64,000 nt of DNA, from positions 2,666,001 through 2,730,000 of the forward strand of contig LS483371.1 of NCBI GenBank assembly GCA_900475325.1. Reading direction: 5' to 3'. Below, piece after piece: positions 39,401-48,145 of the stretch. The notes under the pieces were generated by a model. That model ran no database searches. It worked only from the letters and a program-made list of their open reading frames with translations, and was not told where the DNA came from. A program made the translations under genes and the position numbers. How positions within the stretch are numbered: the first letter of the stretch is position 1; every line of letters starts with the position of its first letter. The stretch comes from Paucimonas lemoignei (lineage in GTDB: Bacteria; Pseudomonadota; Gammaproteobacteria; Pseudomonadales; Pseudomonadaceae).

Positions 39401-41993
39401 GGACCAAGTCTGTGTCTGGACCCAGCCACTGAGTCATGGGCTGGAGCATTCACGGCAAGCCCTGGCCAGCAGCTACAGCGTGGGCAACCTGACCATGAGT
39501 TGCTACGCCTGCAACCACATCGTCTCCAATCTGCTGGTGATGGGCGAACACCTGGATCGCGTCGACCAGGAGATTGAACGCGCGCTGGCCTTTGCCCGCC
39601 GTGCCCGTTTCGACGATGTGCAATTGGCGCTGCAGACCCAGGCGCGCTTGGTGCGGGCGCTGCGGCTGGGCCGTATCTGGCAGAGTGAGGAGCCTTCGCC
39701 CGAGCGTCAGGCGCTGGAAGACCAGGCTCGCAACAGTGCAATGACGCCGGTGGCGTTCTGGTGGCGACTGTTCAAAGGCATCGCCAGGTTTCTGTATCGC
39801 GATTTCGACAGCGCTGGGCAGTGTTTTGAGCAAGCGCTCGAACTCGCCTGGTCAACGCCAGCGCATATTCATGTGCTCGAATTGCATTTGTTCAGCGCGT
39901 TGAACCTGGCCGCACAATGCCGTCAGGGCGGCGATGCCATCCAGACCCTGGCGCGCATGACACCGCATCTTCAGCAACTTGACGCCTGGGCGGAATTGAA
40001 CCCGCAGACCTTCAAGGACAAAGCTCTGCTGGCGGGGGCCGAAGCAGCACGTGTGCGGGGTGATGCCATGGCGGCCATGGGCCTTTATGAAGCGGCAATC
40101 ACCGCCGCGGCCAACGCCGGGTTTGTTCATGTTCAGGCCTTGGCCCATGAACTGGCCGGGGAGTTTCATCATGTTCAAGGGCTGTTTACCTCAGCCCGCA
40201 GCCATTACCGCAACGCCCGGGATTGCTACCAGCGCTGGGGCGCGCTGGGCAAGGTGGCTGACCTGGAAGCGCGGGGCGGCATCCTGCGCGGGCAGGCGTC
40301 GTTGTCACGGCCCTCGATCAGCTTCCTGGCCAGTCAGGACGCGCTGGACCTGGTGTCGGTCATGAAAGCCTCACAGGCACTTTCCGAGGAGATTGTCCTG
40401 GATCGGCTGATCGCTATTCTGCTGACCAACACCATCATTCATGCGGGCGCCCAGCAGGCCTTGCTGTTGTTGGTCAAAAACGACACCCCGCACATCTCGG
40501 CCAAAGGCACGGCGCAGCAAAACGGGATCGACATCGACCTGACGGTGCTGTCGCCCTCGGCACAGCAACTGCCGCTGTCGATGTTGTACACCGTGATGCG
40601 CACTCGGCAATTGGTGGTGATTGAGGACGCCCAGCACCTGCAGGCGTTCACCGATGATGAGTATTTCAGGGGGCGCGAAATTCGTTCGGTGCTGTGTCTG
40701 CCACTGGTCAAGCAAGGGGTGGTGATTGGCGTCCTTTATCTGGAGAACAACCTCTCGCCGGGGGTGTTTACCTCAAACCGCACCACGGTGCTGGAATTGC
40801 TGGCGGGGCAGGCGGCAATCTCCCTGGAAACCGCCCGGCTGTACGCAGAACTGGTGGAAGAAAACACCCGGCGGCGCGAGATCGAAGCCGCGCTGCTGAC
40901 CAGCCAGGCGACCCTGGCGCTGGGCCAGCGCATCAGCCACTCCGGCAGTTTTCGCTGGCAACCGAGCACGGGTGACGCGGTCTGGACCCACGACCTGTTT
41001 GCAGTTTGGGGTGTGCCAGTGACCGAGGTGCCACCGTCGCTGGAGGCGCTTATCCCGTTGATTCATGCCGAAGACCAGCAAGGTTTTCTGGCAAAGATCA
41101 ACCACGCAGTGCGCACTTGCAGCGCATTTCGAATCGCTTTCCGGCTGATGTCGTCCGAAGGCCAGGTGCGTCATATCGAACTGCTGGGCGAGCCCGCCGG
41201 TGAAGACGTATTTGTCGGCGTGGCCACCGACGTCACTGAGCGCAAGGCCACCGAGGCGGCCTTGCGCAAAGCGAGAACGGAGCTGGGCAAAGTCTCCCAG
41301 GCCACGATCATGGGCGAGTTGGCGGCGTCCATTGCTCACGAAATCAATCAGCCGCTGGCCTCGATTGTGTCCAACGCCAGCGCCAGCCTGCGCTGGCTGG
41401 ATCGCCCCGAGCCGGTGGTGGCGCAAGCCATGGCGGGTTTGAGTGACATCGTCAATGACAGCAAGCGCGCGGCAGAGATCGTTCGCGCGTTGCAGTCACT
41501 GGCCAGGCAGTCGCCACCCCAGCATCAGCCGTTGCAGATCGATGAGGTCATTCGCCAGGTGGTGACGCTGACCGCCACCGAGATAGAGCAACACCATGTG
41601 CTGCTCCACAAGGCCTTCAACGGCCCGAACCTGGGCGTCAACGGCGACGTCGTGCAATTGCAGCAGGTGATCCTCAACCTGATGATGAATGCAGTGGAGG
41701 CCATGAGCACGGTTAACGACAAGCCACGCAGGCTGTCCATCAGTTGCGACACTGTGGCTGAGCGATACGTGGTGGTCTGCGTGCAGGACAACGGCGCAGG
41801 GATTGACGAACAGCACGCGGGGCGGGTGTTCGACGCATTCTTCACCACCAAGGACAAAGGCATGGGGATGGGCCTGGCGATCTGCCGCTCGATTATCGAC
41901 GCCCACGGCGGAACCCTGCGCGCCTGCAATGCCCGAAGTGGCGGGGCGATGTTTGTGTTTACTTTGCCTGTGGTGGCGGAGCTGGAACGGTAG
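36429..41993 (+). CDS. Trifunctional Ser/Thr kinase-like / ATPase / sensor histidine kinase
   Basis: The 1854-residue fusion has, in order: a Ser/Thr kinase-like domain (about 1-290; LVHCDIKPCSLIQG, RLTGFGISP, CATLAYMAPEQARR, DLYALGMTFYEWLTG), an AAA-type ATPase (Walker A SGETGVGKSTL near 345, Walker B LLLFFDDVQWRDD near 470), a long helical-repeat region (about 700-1290), a GAF domain (about 1330-1480; VLCLPLVKQGVVIGVLYLEN), a PAS domain (about 1500-1615), and a histidine kinase with His at about 1635 in ASIAHEINQPLAS, N-box NLMMNAVEAM, and GMGMGLAICRS. In the first domain the DFG Asp is Gly (TGFG) and the catalytic-loop Asn is Ser, so it may not phosphorylate. Its likely partner is the receiver just upstream. 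Confidence 0.93.
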   Translation: MSGIKAEPVASIRVMADRHVEGYTPQWLTLLSWQLLFVDGEVERYRAHVPGCARRWLITRASAGLQARGLRRIEHEYLLAPLLESDWAVPPVAVLHTPEGPLLICDDPGGQSLDQVAGGALSIDAFLRLAIGAAHALARAHGKGLVHCDIKPCSLIQGPDGKVRLTGFGISPATGEVPGADSLCATLAYMAPEQARRVGRQADERSDLYALGMTFYEWLTGRLPFEANDAVEWVYCHVARQPPSPQQFRSSIPAPLARLILDLIAKNPADRYQSAARLEADLRECLAQWSEFQYIATFEPACRDPRARGAESNALFPRPEENQALRAAFARVAQSGQCELVLLSGETGVGKSTLVRQLHQHLALSQVLFASGKLDPDSPYASFAQALRSLVMRVLGESAVELDRWREKLAAAVGDHGRLIANLVPEIELVLGPQNAAPELPASETRHFFDYVLHRLLSCFASAQRPLLLFFDDVQWRDDAVLSFLTSFSEGHSRHILLIAAYREGQEADGMPFQGFLQGLRQASIGLNEIKVSALTPEAVVQWVGHLLHAEPETLRPLAALVHAKTGGNPFFVAQLMRTLLDDELIGVGPTTGVLEWNLEQIRQHPHADNVIGLMVSRIARLPAQTRRLLGLMACMGASIDSQTLGRVTEVAHKTLGRHLAPAVDAGLLVEDHQGFAFYHDRVQEAAYQLIPLDTRPDEHRRIARLLISDISLSGRGEPIFRIASHLQRVRPQDSSQAERLQFCTVLVRAAQQALESAAIDAALAYVLTGMKMIDRALWASRWERCPQLAHELGVTHGHCLLLEGQFEQAGQVIDELLDHAIGLIPRSALYMLKVEVLVLACRYQEAVATAGVGLRQFGIHIPAQVTDLDVEQRYHHLLEVLGPREIASLDELPDMQDPSFEAAMGLLSSMIASASFIDDDLLFVLTCEMVQLSLEYGICAASTHGLAWFGVVLAHKLGAYSEGAAYASVARRLVQARGYRSSESTTLVALDQVCVWTQPLSHGLEHSRQALASSYSVGNLTMSCYACNHIVSNLLVMGEHLDRVDQEIERALAFARRARFDDVQLALQTQARLVRALRLGRIWQSEEPSPERQALEDQARNSAMTPVAFWWRLFKGIARFLYRDFDSAGQCFEQALELAWSTPAHIHVLELHLFSALNLAAQCRQGGDAIQTLARMTPHLQQLDAWAELNPQTFKDKALLAGAEAARVRGDAMAAMGLYEAAITAAANAGFVHVQALAHELAGEFHHVQGLFTSARSHYRNARDCYQRWGALGKVADLEARGGILRGQASLSRPSISFLASQDALDLVSVMKASQALSEEIVLDRLIAILLTNTIIHAGAQQALLLLVKNDTPHISAKGTAQQNGIDIDLTVLSPSAQQLPLSMLYTVMRTRQLVVIEDAQHLQAFTDDEYFRGREIRSVLCLPLVKQGVVIGVLYLENNLSPGVFTSNRTTVLELLAGQAAISLETARLYAELVEENTRRREIEAALLTSQATLALGQRISHSGSFRWQPSTGDAVWTHDLFAVWGVPVTEVPPSLEALIPLIHAEDQQGFLAKINHAVRTCSAFRIAFRLMSSEGQVRHIELLGEPAGEDVFVGVATDVTERKATEAALRKARTELGKVSQATIMGELAASIAHEINQPLASIVSNASASLRWLDRPEPVVAQAMAGLSDIVNDSKRAAEIVRALQSLARQSPPQHQPLQIDEVIRQVVTLTATEIEQHHVLLHKAFNGPNLGVNGDVVQLQQVILNLMMNAVEAMSTVNDKPRRLSISCDTVAERYVVVCVQDNGAGIDEQHAGRVFDAFFTTKDKGMGMGLAICRSIIDAHGGTLRACNARSGGAMFVFTLPVVAELER

Positions 41994-42038
41994 CTTCTGA
42001 CAGCTGCTCGCTCACAGATTCTGTGGCCTACTCAAATA

Positions 42039-42148
42039 CTGTGGGAGCGAGCTTGCTCGCGAAGGGGTCGGAACAGCCTGTAAATGTCCTCAACTCCAGG
42101 CTCCGCTTTCGCAAGCAAGGTGGAGCGCCACCCCGGTCGCTCCCACAG
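42039..42148. repeat. REPIN with a hairpin insert in its right arm
   Basis: The left arm GTGGGAGCGAGCTTGCTCGC is intact. The expected right arm is split: TTTCGCAAGCAAG is followed by GGTGGAGCGCCACC, itself a 5-bp hairpin, before GTCGCTCCCACAG. It lies between the convergent giant kinase and HD genes. Confidence 0.75.
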
Positions 42149-42193
42149 AGTCTGCACGGGACGGGGATCATCTGTTGTGATTGCCGCTGAACA

Positions 42194-42841
42194 TTACCCC
42201 AGCCGCCAGTCATCCTCCACCAGCAAATCGCAGAAATTGGCCCGCTTGAACTGCGCGTCAAAACTTGCTCGCACGTCGTCGTTCAGGTTGCCGGCAGGCT
42301 CCGGAGGGCGGCGGGAGAGGGCCTGATGCAGGAGCTGCAGCAAGTCGCGCTTGAACCCTGGCTGCTTGGGAAACGCTTCAAGAATCTGCGCCAGCTCGGC
42401 AGCGCTCAGCGCCTGCGCGTGACGCCCGAACAACGCCAGCTCGACGCCTGCCGCCAACAGCGCCACCAACGGCGATTTATGCTCGGCGATACCCGGCGTG
42501 GTGTGTAGCGCAATAGCGTCCCAGACCTGGGCAATCTCTTTGTCCGGGCAGCCGTAGCCTTTGAGGAATTCCCGCGCCGCGTGTGCGCTGTCGACCTCGA
42601 AACGGTTCAGTGAGCGCGGATACAAAGCCGTCAAACCGATGCAATGAAACAGCGCCGCCACGTAGAGTTTCTCGGCATCGAACATCAGGTTCCGATGCTC
42701 GCCGATCAACACGGCAAACACATAAACCCGCTGTGAATGGTTGAACAGCAACGTCGGTTGCGTGCCGTGGATCAGATCCCAGGCAGCCTTGGTCATGCTG
42801 CTGGGCGCAATATCGACGCCTGCGACAGGCTGGTTGTTCAC
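42194..42841 (-). CDS. HD-like domain protein with altered HD motif
   Basis: The 215-residue protein has the layout of small HD-domain hydrolases: WDLIHGTQPTLLFNHSQRVY with the first metal His at 35, then LYVAALFHCIGLTALY, where the expected HD dyad reads His66-Cys67, and further IALHTTPGIAEHKSPLVALLAAGVEL with late His/Asp-like positions. Loss of the Asp would impair metal binding if the alignment is right. Similar proteins are annotated as cyanamide hydratase-like. Function is not clear. It is convergent with the giant kinase and separated by 83 bases from the alpha/beta hydrolase gene on the same strand. Confidence 0.78.
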   Translation of the reverse strand: MNNQPVAGVDIAPSSMTKAAWDLIHGTQPTLLFNHSQRVYVFAVLIGEHRNLMFDAEKLYVAALFHCIGLTALYPRSLNRFEVDSAHAAREFLKGYGCPDKEIAQVWDAIALHTTPGIAEHKSPLVALLAAGVELALFGRHAQALSAAELAQILEAFPKQPGFKRDLLQLLHQALSRRPPEPAGNLNDDVRASFDAQFKRANFCDLLVEDDWRLG

Positions 42842-42924
42842 GTGCTTCCCTCACGATCAAAGCCCCTGGCACACGTCGGCATCCCAGGGGCTGTCCATTG
42901 CTCGCCTTTTATCCAGGCCGGTTA

Positions 42925-43746
42925 TCAAGCCCGGGCGAAATTCATCAGGTCCTGGTTCAACTGGTCTTTATGGGTGAAATAGACCGCGTGGGGTGCGCCC
43001 GGATAGACCTTGAGTTTTGCGCCCTTGACCAACTGCGCCGCCGCTTTGCCGGTGACGTGGAAATCAACCACCGCATCGCCGTCGCCATGAATCACCAGGG
43101 TTGGCACGTCGAAGCGTGCCAGGTCGGAGCGAAAATCGGTCTCGGAAAACGCCGCGACACAATCCAGGGTGCCTTTGATGCCCGCCTGCATGGCCATGGA
43201 TTGAGTCCAGTCGAGCATCGGTTTGCCCACCGGCGAGCCAGGGTTGCCGCTGCCGGTAAAGATCGGGCCGAAAGCGTCCAGGAATGCCGCTCGATCTTTA
43301 AGGATGCCAGCGCGAATGCCATCGAAAATCTCCGGGTCCATGCCTTCGGGATGGTCATCACGGCGGATCATCAACGGCGTCACAGCGCTGACCAGCACTG
43401 CCTTGGCAATGTGCTTGCTGCCATGGCGGCCGATGTAGCGCGCCACTTCGCCACCGCCCATGGAAAAGCCGACCAGCATCACGTCGTTCAGGTTCAGGGT
43501 GGTGATCAGGGCATGCAGGTCATCGGCGAAGGTGTCGTAGTCGTATCCGGTCCAGGGTTGGCTCGACCGACCGAAGCCGCGCCGGTCATGGGCGATGACC
43601 CTAAAACCGTTCTCGGCCAGGAAGTTCATCTGGTATTCCCACATGTCGGCGTTCAGTGGCCAGCCATGGCTGAGGATGATCGGCTGACCGGTGCCCCAGT
43701 CCTTGTAGTAGATCTGTGTGCCATCGGGTGTGGTGATCGTCGGCAT
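42925..43746 (-). CDS. Alpha/beta hydrolase (non-haem chloroperoxidase/arylesterase type)
   Basis: The 273-residue enzyme has the typical start [19 protein letters not shown], oxyanion-hole [12 protein letters not shown], the nucleophile Ser95 in [13 protein letters not shown], an acid in [12 protein letters not shown] and the late His in [16 protein letters not shown]. It fits cofactor-free haloperoxidase/esterases, which hydrolyse esters and show perhydrolase side activity. The natural substrate is unknown. It is divergent from the AraC gene, which may regulate it. Confidence 0.93.
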   Translation of the reverse strand: MPTITTPDGTQIYYKDWGTGQPIILSHGWPLNADMWEYQMNFLAENGFRVIAHDRRGFGRSSQPWTGYDYDTFADDLHALITTLNLNDVMLVGFSMGGGEVARYIGRHGSKHIAKAVLVSAVTPLMIRRDDHPEGMDPEIFDGIRAGILKDRAAFLDAFGPIFTGSGNPGSPVGKPMLDWTQSMAMQAGIKGTLDCVAAFSETDFRSDLARFDVPTLVIHGDGDAVVDFHVTGKAAAQLVKGAKLKVYPGAPHAVYFTHKDQLNQDLMNFARA

Positions 43747-43994
43747 GTTCGGCTCCGGCTGTGGGTGGAAATGAGTGAGCTGCGAGGCCCAATCGGGAGC
43801 TCAGGCTATGCCGCACGAGGTTTCAGGTCCTTGGCCGGACCTGAAACGTTCTTAATCGGCACCAGGCCCAAGACCCCCGTGGTGGCGGGGCCGCAGCGCC
43901 GCTTCAGAACGTTTAATGTTTGCCAAAGGACTTTAAGAACAGCGCGACACAGACTTCGACCCTGCCATACACCCTCTGAGCAGGAGCGTCTGTA

Positions 43995-44660
43995 ATGAAC
44001 ACGTTGAGCCCATCGCCGCTACGCCGAATCGATCCACGTACTGCGGGCCAGGTCACTGGCAAGGAACACCTCACCTCCGGCGTCGACCCACTGTTGAGCG
44101 CCTGGGCTCCGGGAGATGAGTCCCAGGCATCGGCCATCGACCCCCTGACGTATCAACTGATCTGCTCCTTGCTGCCTGCGTTGCGTGATCGCCAGGGGCA
44201 AACCGAGGATTGCGTAGAGCGGGCCATGTTGCTGTTGTGCTCGCACCTGTCGACGCGTTTTACCAAGCCTGCACCTGCGCCCGCTGTCTGCGAAAAGGTC
44301 GCGCTTTCACCCTGGCAGGAGCGGCGGGCCAAAGAGATGATGGCCAGCCACATGGATCGCGGGCTTTCCATTGCCCAGATCGCCTCCGAGTGTTCGCTGT
44401 CGCGCAGCCACTTTTCCAGAGCCTTCAAGAAGAATACCGGCTATTCGCCACGTGACTGGTTTCTGCAGGTACGGCTGGACAAGGCCAAATCGCTGCTGAC
44501 GCAAAGCAGCGTGTCGATCTCGCGCATCAGCCTGGATTGCGGCTTTGCCGATCAATCGCATTTCACCCGGGTCTTTACCCGGATGGTGGGCGTCACTCCC
44601 TTCAGCTGGAGACGTTCCTTGTCTGCCCACGCGAATACGCAAACCCGCCACGCTGGGTGA
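43995..44660 (+). CDS. AraC family transcriptional regulator
   Basis: A 221-residue protein with a C-terminal AraC/XylS DNA-binding domain (about 110-212): LSIAQIASECSLSRSHFSRAF and SISRISLDCGFADQSHFTRVF are its two helix-turn-helices, ending MVGVTPFSWRR. The N-terminal 100 residues show no cupin motif. TGAGCAGGAGCG precedes the ATG. Divergent from the hydrolase gene, 248 bases apart, and convergent with the porin gene; a role in hydrolase control is inference. Confidence 0.92.
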   Translation: MNTLSPSPLRRIDPRTAGQVTGKEHLTSGVDPLLSAWAPGDESQASAIDPLTYQLICSLLPALRDRQGQTEDCVERAMLLLCSHLSTRFTKPAPAPAVCEKVALSPWQERRAKEMMASHMDRGLSIAQIASECSLSRSHFSRAFKKNTGYSPRDWFLQVRLDKAKSLLTQSSVSISRISLDCGFADQSHFTRVFTRMVGVTPFSWRRSLSAHANTQTRHAG

Positions 44661-44674
44661 CAGGTCGGTGAGTG

Positions 44675-45991
44675 TCAGCGCAGTTGCAGCGGGTATTCGA
44701 TCACTAGGTACAGCCGGTCGATATCATCGCCTGCCTGGGCGGTATTGGCGCGATGAGCCACATGGGAAACGTTGAACGACAGGTCTTTTGCGGGCCCTGA
44801 TTGCACCGTGTATTTGAGGTCGATGTCCCGTTCCCAGTGACGACCCCCTCTGCCCTGGATGGGCTGATAGCGGTCGATGTCAGCCTCAAACGGGTTATAA
44901 GCGCCGCCCTGTGGCGCATGGCTGCCGTCGATCTGGCTGCCGGTCACATAGCGGGTCATGAACTTCAGGCCGGGCACACCCAGTTCATGGAAGTCCAAGT
45001 CATAGCGCACTTGCCAGGATTGCTCGTGGGCACCGTTGAAGTCGGCGTATTTGATGGAGTTGGCCAGGTAGATGGAATCGCCGCCGACAAAATCAAACGG
45101 CGTGTCACCGTCGACTTTCTGATAGGCGAGGGTGAAGGCCTGGCTGCCGACCCTGTACTTGGCCGCGAGGCTGTAGGCCGTGTTATTGATCGATCCGGCA
45201 TTGGCATCTCCCTCATCAAGGGTTCGGTACAGATTGCTATCCAGCAGCAGAGAACTGTTGGCTGACAGTGCTTGCTTGAAATGCAGGTTGGCGTAGTACT
45301 GCTGCCAGGTATTACTCAGTTGTGCGGTGTAGACCGAGCCGCCCAGTGCCCCATCTCCGGAAAACTCCACGCCCGCCAGACTGATGCTGGCATTGCGGGT
45401 GCTTACGCCATAACCATCAAAATTCCCACGTGCGGTGGACGCATTCTGATTCTTGAAGGCACTGAAATGCCCGGCGACCAAGCGCAACCCTTCGATTTGT
45501 TGGCTGTCGAGGAAAACCCCGGTGGCGTACTCCGGTTGCAGGCGCTTGTCGGCGGTATCGAACACTGGTGTCTCGACCTCCATTTCGCCGAACTTGACCG
45601 TGGTCTTCGAGTACCTGAGCCTGAGCGCGGCACCCGCGCTGGAGTACTCGCTTTCGGCACGCCCGTCGCTGTCCAGCGGCAACAGCCCGGTGCCCGCATG
45701 CCCGCGGCCGCCGTCCAGTTTCAGCCCATAAAAGGCATGGGCATCGATGCCAATGCCGAGCTGACCCTCGGTGAAACCCGATTGCAGGTTGGCAATAAAG
45801 CCCTGGGCCCACTCCTGCCGGTAACTCTGGTCAGGGTGGGCGCTGCGGTAATCGTTGTGCAGCAGGAAGTTGCGGGCCAGCAGGTTCAGGGTCGAGTCTT
45901 CGATGAAGCCCTGCTCCTGGGCATTGGCCATCATCGCTTTGCCAGCGCCGAGCAGTGCCAGGGCAGTCATCAAGGTAAATCGCGTTCGCAT
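44675..45991 (-). CDS. OprD family outer-membrane porin
   Basis: A 438-residue outer-membrane channel. The signal peptide is residues 1-24 (MTALALLGAGKAMMANAQ). The mature start EQGFIEDSTLNLLARNFLLH and then HPDQSYRQEWAQGFIANLQS is the OprD signature, and the strands alternate as in an 18-strand barrel, ending in LYLVIEYPLQLR. OprD-type porins take up basic amino acids or carboxylates; the substrate here is unknown. Confidence 0.94.
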   Translation of the reverse strand: MRTRFTLMTALALLGAGKAMMANAQEQGFIEDSTLNLLARNFLLHNDYRSAHPDQSYRQEWAQGFIANLQSGFTEGQLGIGIDAHAFYGLKLDGGRGHAGTGLLPLDSDGRAESEYSSAGAALRLRYSKTTVKFGEMEVETPVFDTADKRLQPEYATGVFLDSQQIEGLRLVAGHFSAFKNQNASTARGNFDGYGVSTRNASISLAGVEFSGDGALGGSVYTAQLSNTWQQYYANLHFKQALSANSSLLLDSNLYRTLDEGDANAGSINNTAYSLAAKYRVGSQAFTLAYQKVDGDTPFDFVGGDSIYLANSIKYADFNGAHEQSWQVRYDLDFHELGVPGLKFMTRYVTGSQIDGSHAPQGGAYNPFEADIDRYQPIQGRGGRHWERDIDLKYTVQSGPAKDLSFNVSHVAHRANTAQAGDDIDRLYLVIEYPLQLR

Positions 45992-46087
45992 GGGTCAGCC
46001 CTTTGAGCAATCAAGCGGTCAGGCTGACAGGTGAGGGTGGTTGGTAATTGATCGGGTGTGCGCAAAATTTGTCCTTCGGACACAGTC

Positions 46088-46185
46088 CCCCTGTGGGAGC
46101 GAATTCATTCGCGAAGAGGCCCGTAAAGTCGACACATCTTCGTCGGTTGGCATAATGCCTTCGCGAATGAATTCGCTCCCACCGG
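46088..46185. repeat. REPIN in the porin/LysR intergenic region
   Basis: Left arm GGGAGCGAATTCATTCGCG and right arm CGCGAATGAATTCGCTCCC flank about 50 bases. The surrounding 345-bp gap (45992-46336) holds no gene and must contain the divergent promoters of the porin and LysR genes. Confidence 0.88.
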
Positions 46186-46336
46186 TTTGGGGTTGCCGAC
46201 AGGTCTGTGTGTTTCCAATGGCCAACGCAAAACGCGCAAAAGCACAAACATACAAGTCATCACGCCCATAACCGGGCTTACTTGAACCGCAGACGAGCCT
46301 TGCGGCGTTCTCATTCCTTTTGTTCGGGCCTATCAG

Positions 46337-47254
46337 ATGAATCGTAATGACTTGCGCCGTGTCGACTTGAACCTGCTGGTGATCTTTGAGGCCTTGATGT
46401 TTGAGCGCAACCTGACCCGGGTGGCGGAGAAGCTGTTCATGGGCCAGCCCGCCGTGAGTGCGGCGTTGTCGCGGCTGCGGGATCTGTTCGACGACCCGTT
46501 GTTGCTGCGCAGCGGGCGCGGCATGGAACCGACCGCCAGGGCGCTGGACATCCTCAAGGAGATCCAGCCCGCGCTGGATACCATCTCAGGTGCAGTCAGC
46601 CGGGCCAAGGATTTCGACCCGTCTACCAGCTGCGATGTGTTTCGCATCGGTCTGTCCGACGACGCCGAATTTGGCCTGCTGCCACCGTTGCTGCACCAGC
46701 TGCGCGAGGAGGCGCCGGGCATCATCATTGTGGTCAGGCGCGCCAACTACCTGTTGATGCCTGCGCTGCTGGCGTCCGGGGAAATCTCGGTGGGCGTCAG
46801 CTACACCACCGAGCTGCCCGCCAATGCCAAGCGCAAAAAACTGCGGGATATCAATTGCAAGGTGCTGCGTGGTGATGCCCGTCCCGGACCCTTGACCCTG
46901 GATGAATATTGCGCACGGCCCCATGCCATGGTGTCGTTTTCCGGGGACCTGAGCGGCAACATCGATATGGACCTGGCCAAGGTCGGACGCACGCGCAAGG
47001 TGGTGCTCGGTGTACCGCAATTCAATGGCCTGCGCGCGTTGCTGGCGGGCACCGAATTGATCGCGACCGTGCCGGATTACGCCGCCTGCGCCCTGGTCGA
47101 AGGCTGCGCGTTGCGTGCAGATGATCCGCCATTCCCGATCGTGGCGGCGGAGCTGTCGATGGTCTGGAGCGGCGTCCACGACAACGACCCGGCCGAGCGC
47201 TGGCTGCGTTCGCGAATCAGCCAGCATATGTCCAAGACGCCTGATGTGAATTGA
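46337..47254 (+). CDS. LysR family transcriptional regulator
   Basis: A 305-residue regulator of the NodD/SyrM-like subgroup, recognised by the start MNRNDLRRVDLNLLVIFEAL and the helix-turn-helix LTRVAEKLFMGQPAVSAALS (residues about 25-45) with LLLRSGRGMEPT. The effector domain follows. It is divergent from the porin gene and upstream of the DoxX-amidohydrolase group, so either could be its target. Confidence 0.92.
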   Translation: MNRNDLRRVDLNLLVIFEALMFERNLTRVAEKLFMGQPAVSAALSRLRDLFDDPLLLRSGRGMEPTARALDILKEIQPALDTISGAVSRAKDFDPSTSCDVFRIGLSDDAEFGLLPPLLHQLREEAPGIIIVVRRANYLLMPALLASGEISVGVSYTTELPANAKRKKLRDINCKVLRGDARPGPLTLDEYCARPHAMVSFSGDLSGNIDMDLAKVGRTRKVVLGVPQFNGLRALLAGTELIATVPDYAACALVEGCALRADDPPFPIVAAELSMVWSGVHDNDPAERWLRSRISQHMSKTPDVN

Positions 47255-47275
47255 CCGCCCAGGTACACCGATTTG

Positions 47276-47560
47276 TCGTAGGAGCTGACCGAGGTTACGA
47301 GGGCTGCGAAAGCGGTCTGTCTGACACACTGCCGTTCGCAGCCTTGACCTGTAGGAGCGAACTTGTTCGCGAGAGCTCCATTCTGTGCAATGAAAACTCA
47401 CTGGATGTAATGGCCTCCTCGCGAACAAGTTCGCTCCTACAGGTGGGGTGTTGCGTCAGGCACACCTCGGTGTTGTAGGAGCTGCCCGAGGTTGCGAGGG
47501 CTGCGAAGGCGTTCTGTCCGACACACTGCTGTTCGCAGCCTTCGGCAGCTCCTACAGGCT
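47276..47560. repeat. Cluster of two further REP families
   Basis: A REPIN with arms GTAGGAGCGAACTTGTTCGC and GCGAACAAGTTCGCTCCTAC occupies 47350-47443. It is flanked by two copies of another element: 47276-47349, whose right arm is cut short, and 47474-47557, intact, with arms TGTAGGAGCTGCCCGAGG and TTCGGCAGCTCCTACA around GGGCTGCGAA and TTCGCAGCC. The rest of the 474-bp gap has no gene besides the promoter of the DoxX gene. Confidence 0.85.
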
Positions 47561-47728
47561 GGTGTTTTTCAGAGAAATTCTCGAACGAGCTATCTCGATC
47601 CCGTGATGGAACGAAGAAAGCACAAGCATTCAATTATCATTTCGCCTGCACCCGGCACTATCGAATCCAGAGTTGGCCAGTACACGCAGATGCTTTGTCC
47701 TGGCCATTCCCCAATTCGCGGGTGTGCC

Positions 47729-48145
47729 ATGAATCATTCAACGCTGGAAAACAATCTACGTAATCTCGGTTTGCTGTTCCTCAGGTTCAGCGCTGCCGCC
47801 TTTCTCCTGGTCGTCCACGGCCTGCCCAAGCTGCTGGATTTCCAGAACCAGCTGACGCTCATCGAAGACCCGTTTCACCTGGGCGCTCCGCTGACGTTGA
47901 GCCTCGCCATCTTTGCTGAAGTCCTGTGCCCGCTGCTGATCGCCGCCGGTGTTTTGGTGCGCCTGGCCTGCCTGCCGATTCTGGTGGTGTTGCTGGTTGC
48001 GCTGCTGATCGTTCACCCGCAGTGGAGCGTGGAACAAGGGCAGTTCGGCTGGCTGTTGCTGATCATATTTACCACTGTGCTGATCGCCGGGCCGGGACGC
48101 CTTGCCCTGAACGCACGGTTTAACGGAGCGGTACGTTATGTCTGA
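47729..48145 (+). CDS. DoxX family membrane protein
   Basis: Start at MNHSTLENNLRNLGLLFLRF gives 138 residues with four hydrophobic segments. FLLVVHGLPKLLDFQ and LSLAIFAEVLCPLLIAAGVLVR are the DoxX family blocks. DoxX proteins are quinone-linked or redox-associated membrane proteins of uncertain function. It overlaps the monooxygenase gene by 8 bases, so this is the first gene of the four-gene group ending at 51439. Confidence 0.88.
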   Translation: MNHSTLENNLRNLGLLFLRFSAAAFLLVVHGLPKLLDFQNQLTLIEDPFHLGAPLTLSLAIFAEVLCPLLIAAGVLVRLACLPILVVLLVALLIVHPQWSVEQGQFGWLLLIIFTTVLIAGPGRLALNARFNGAVRYV

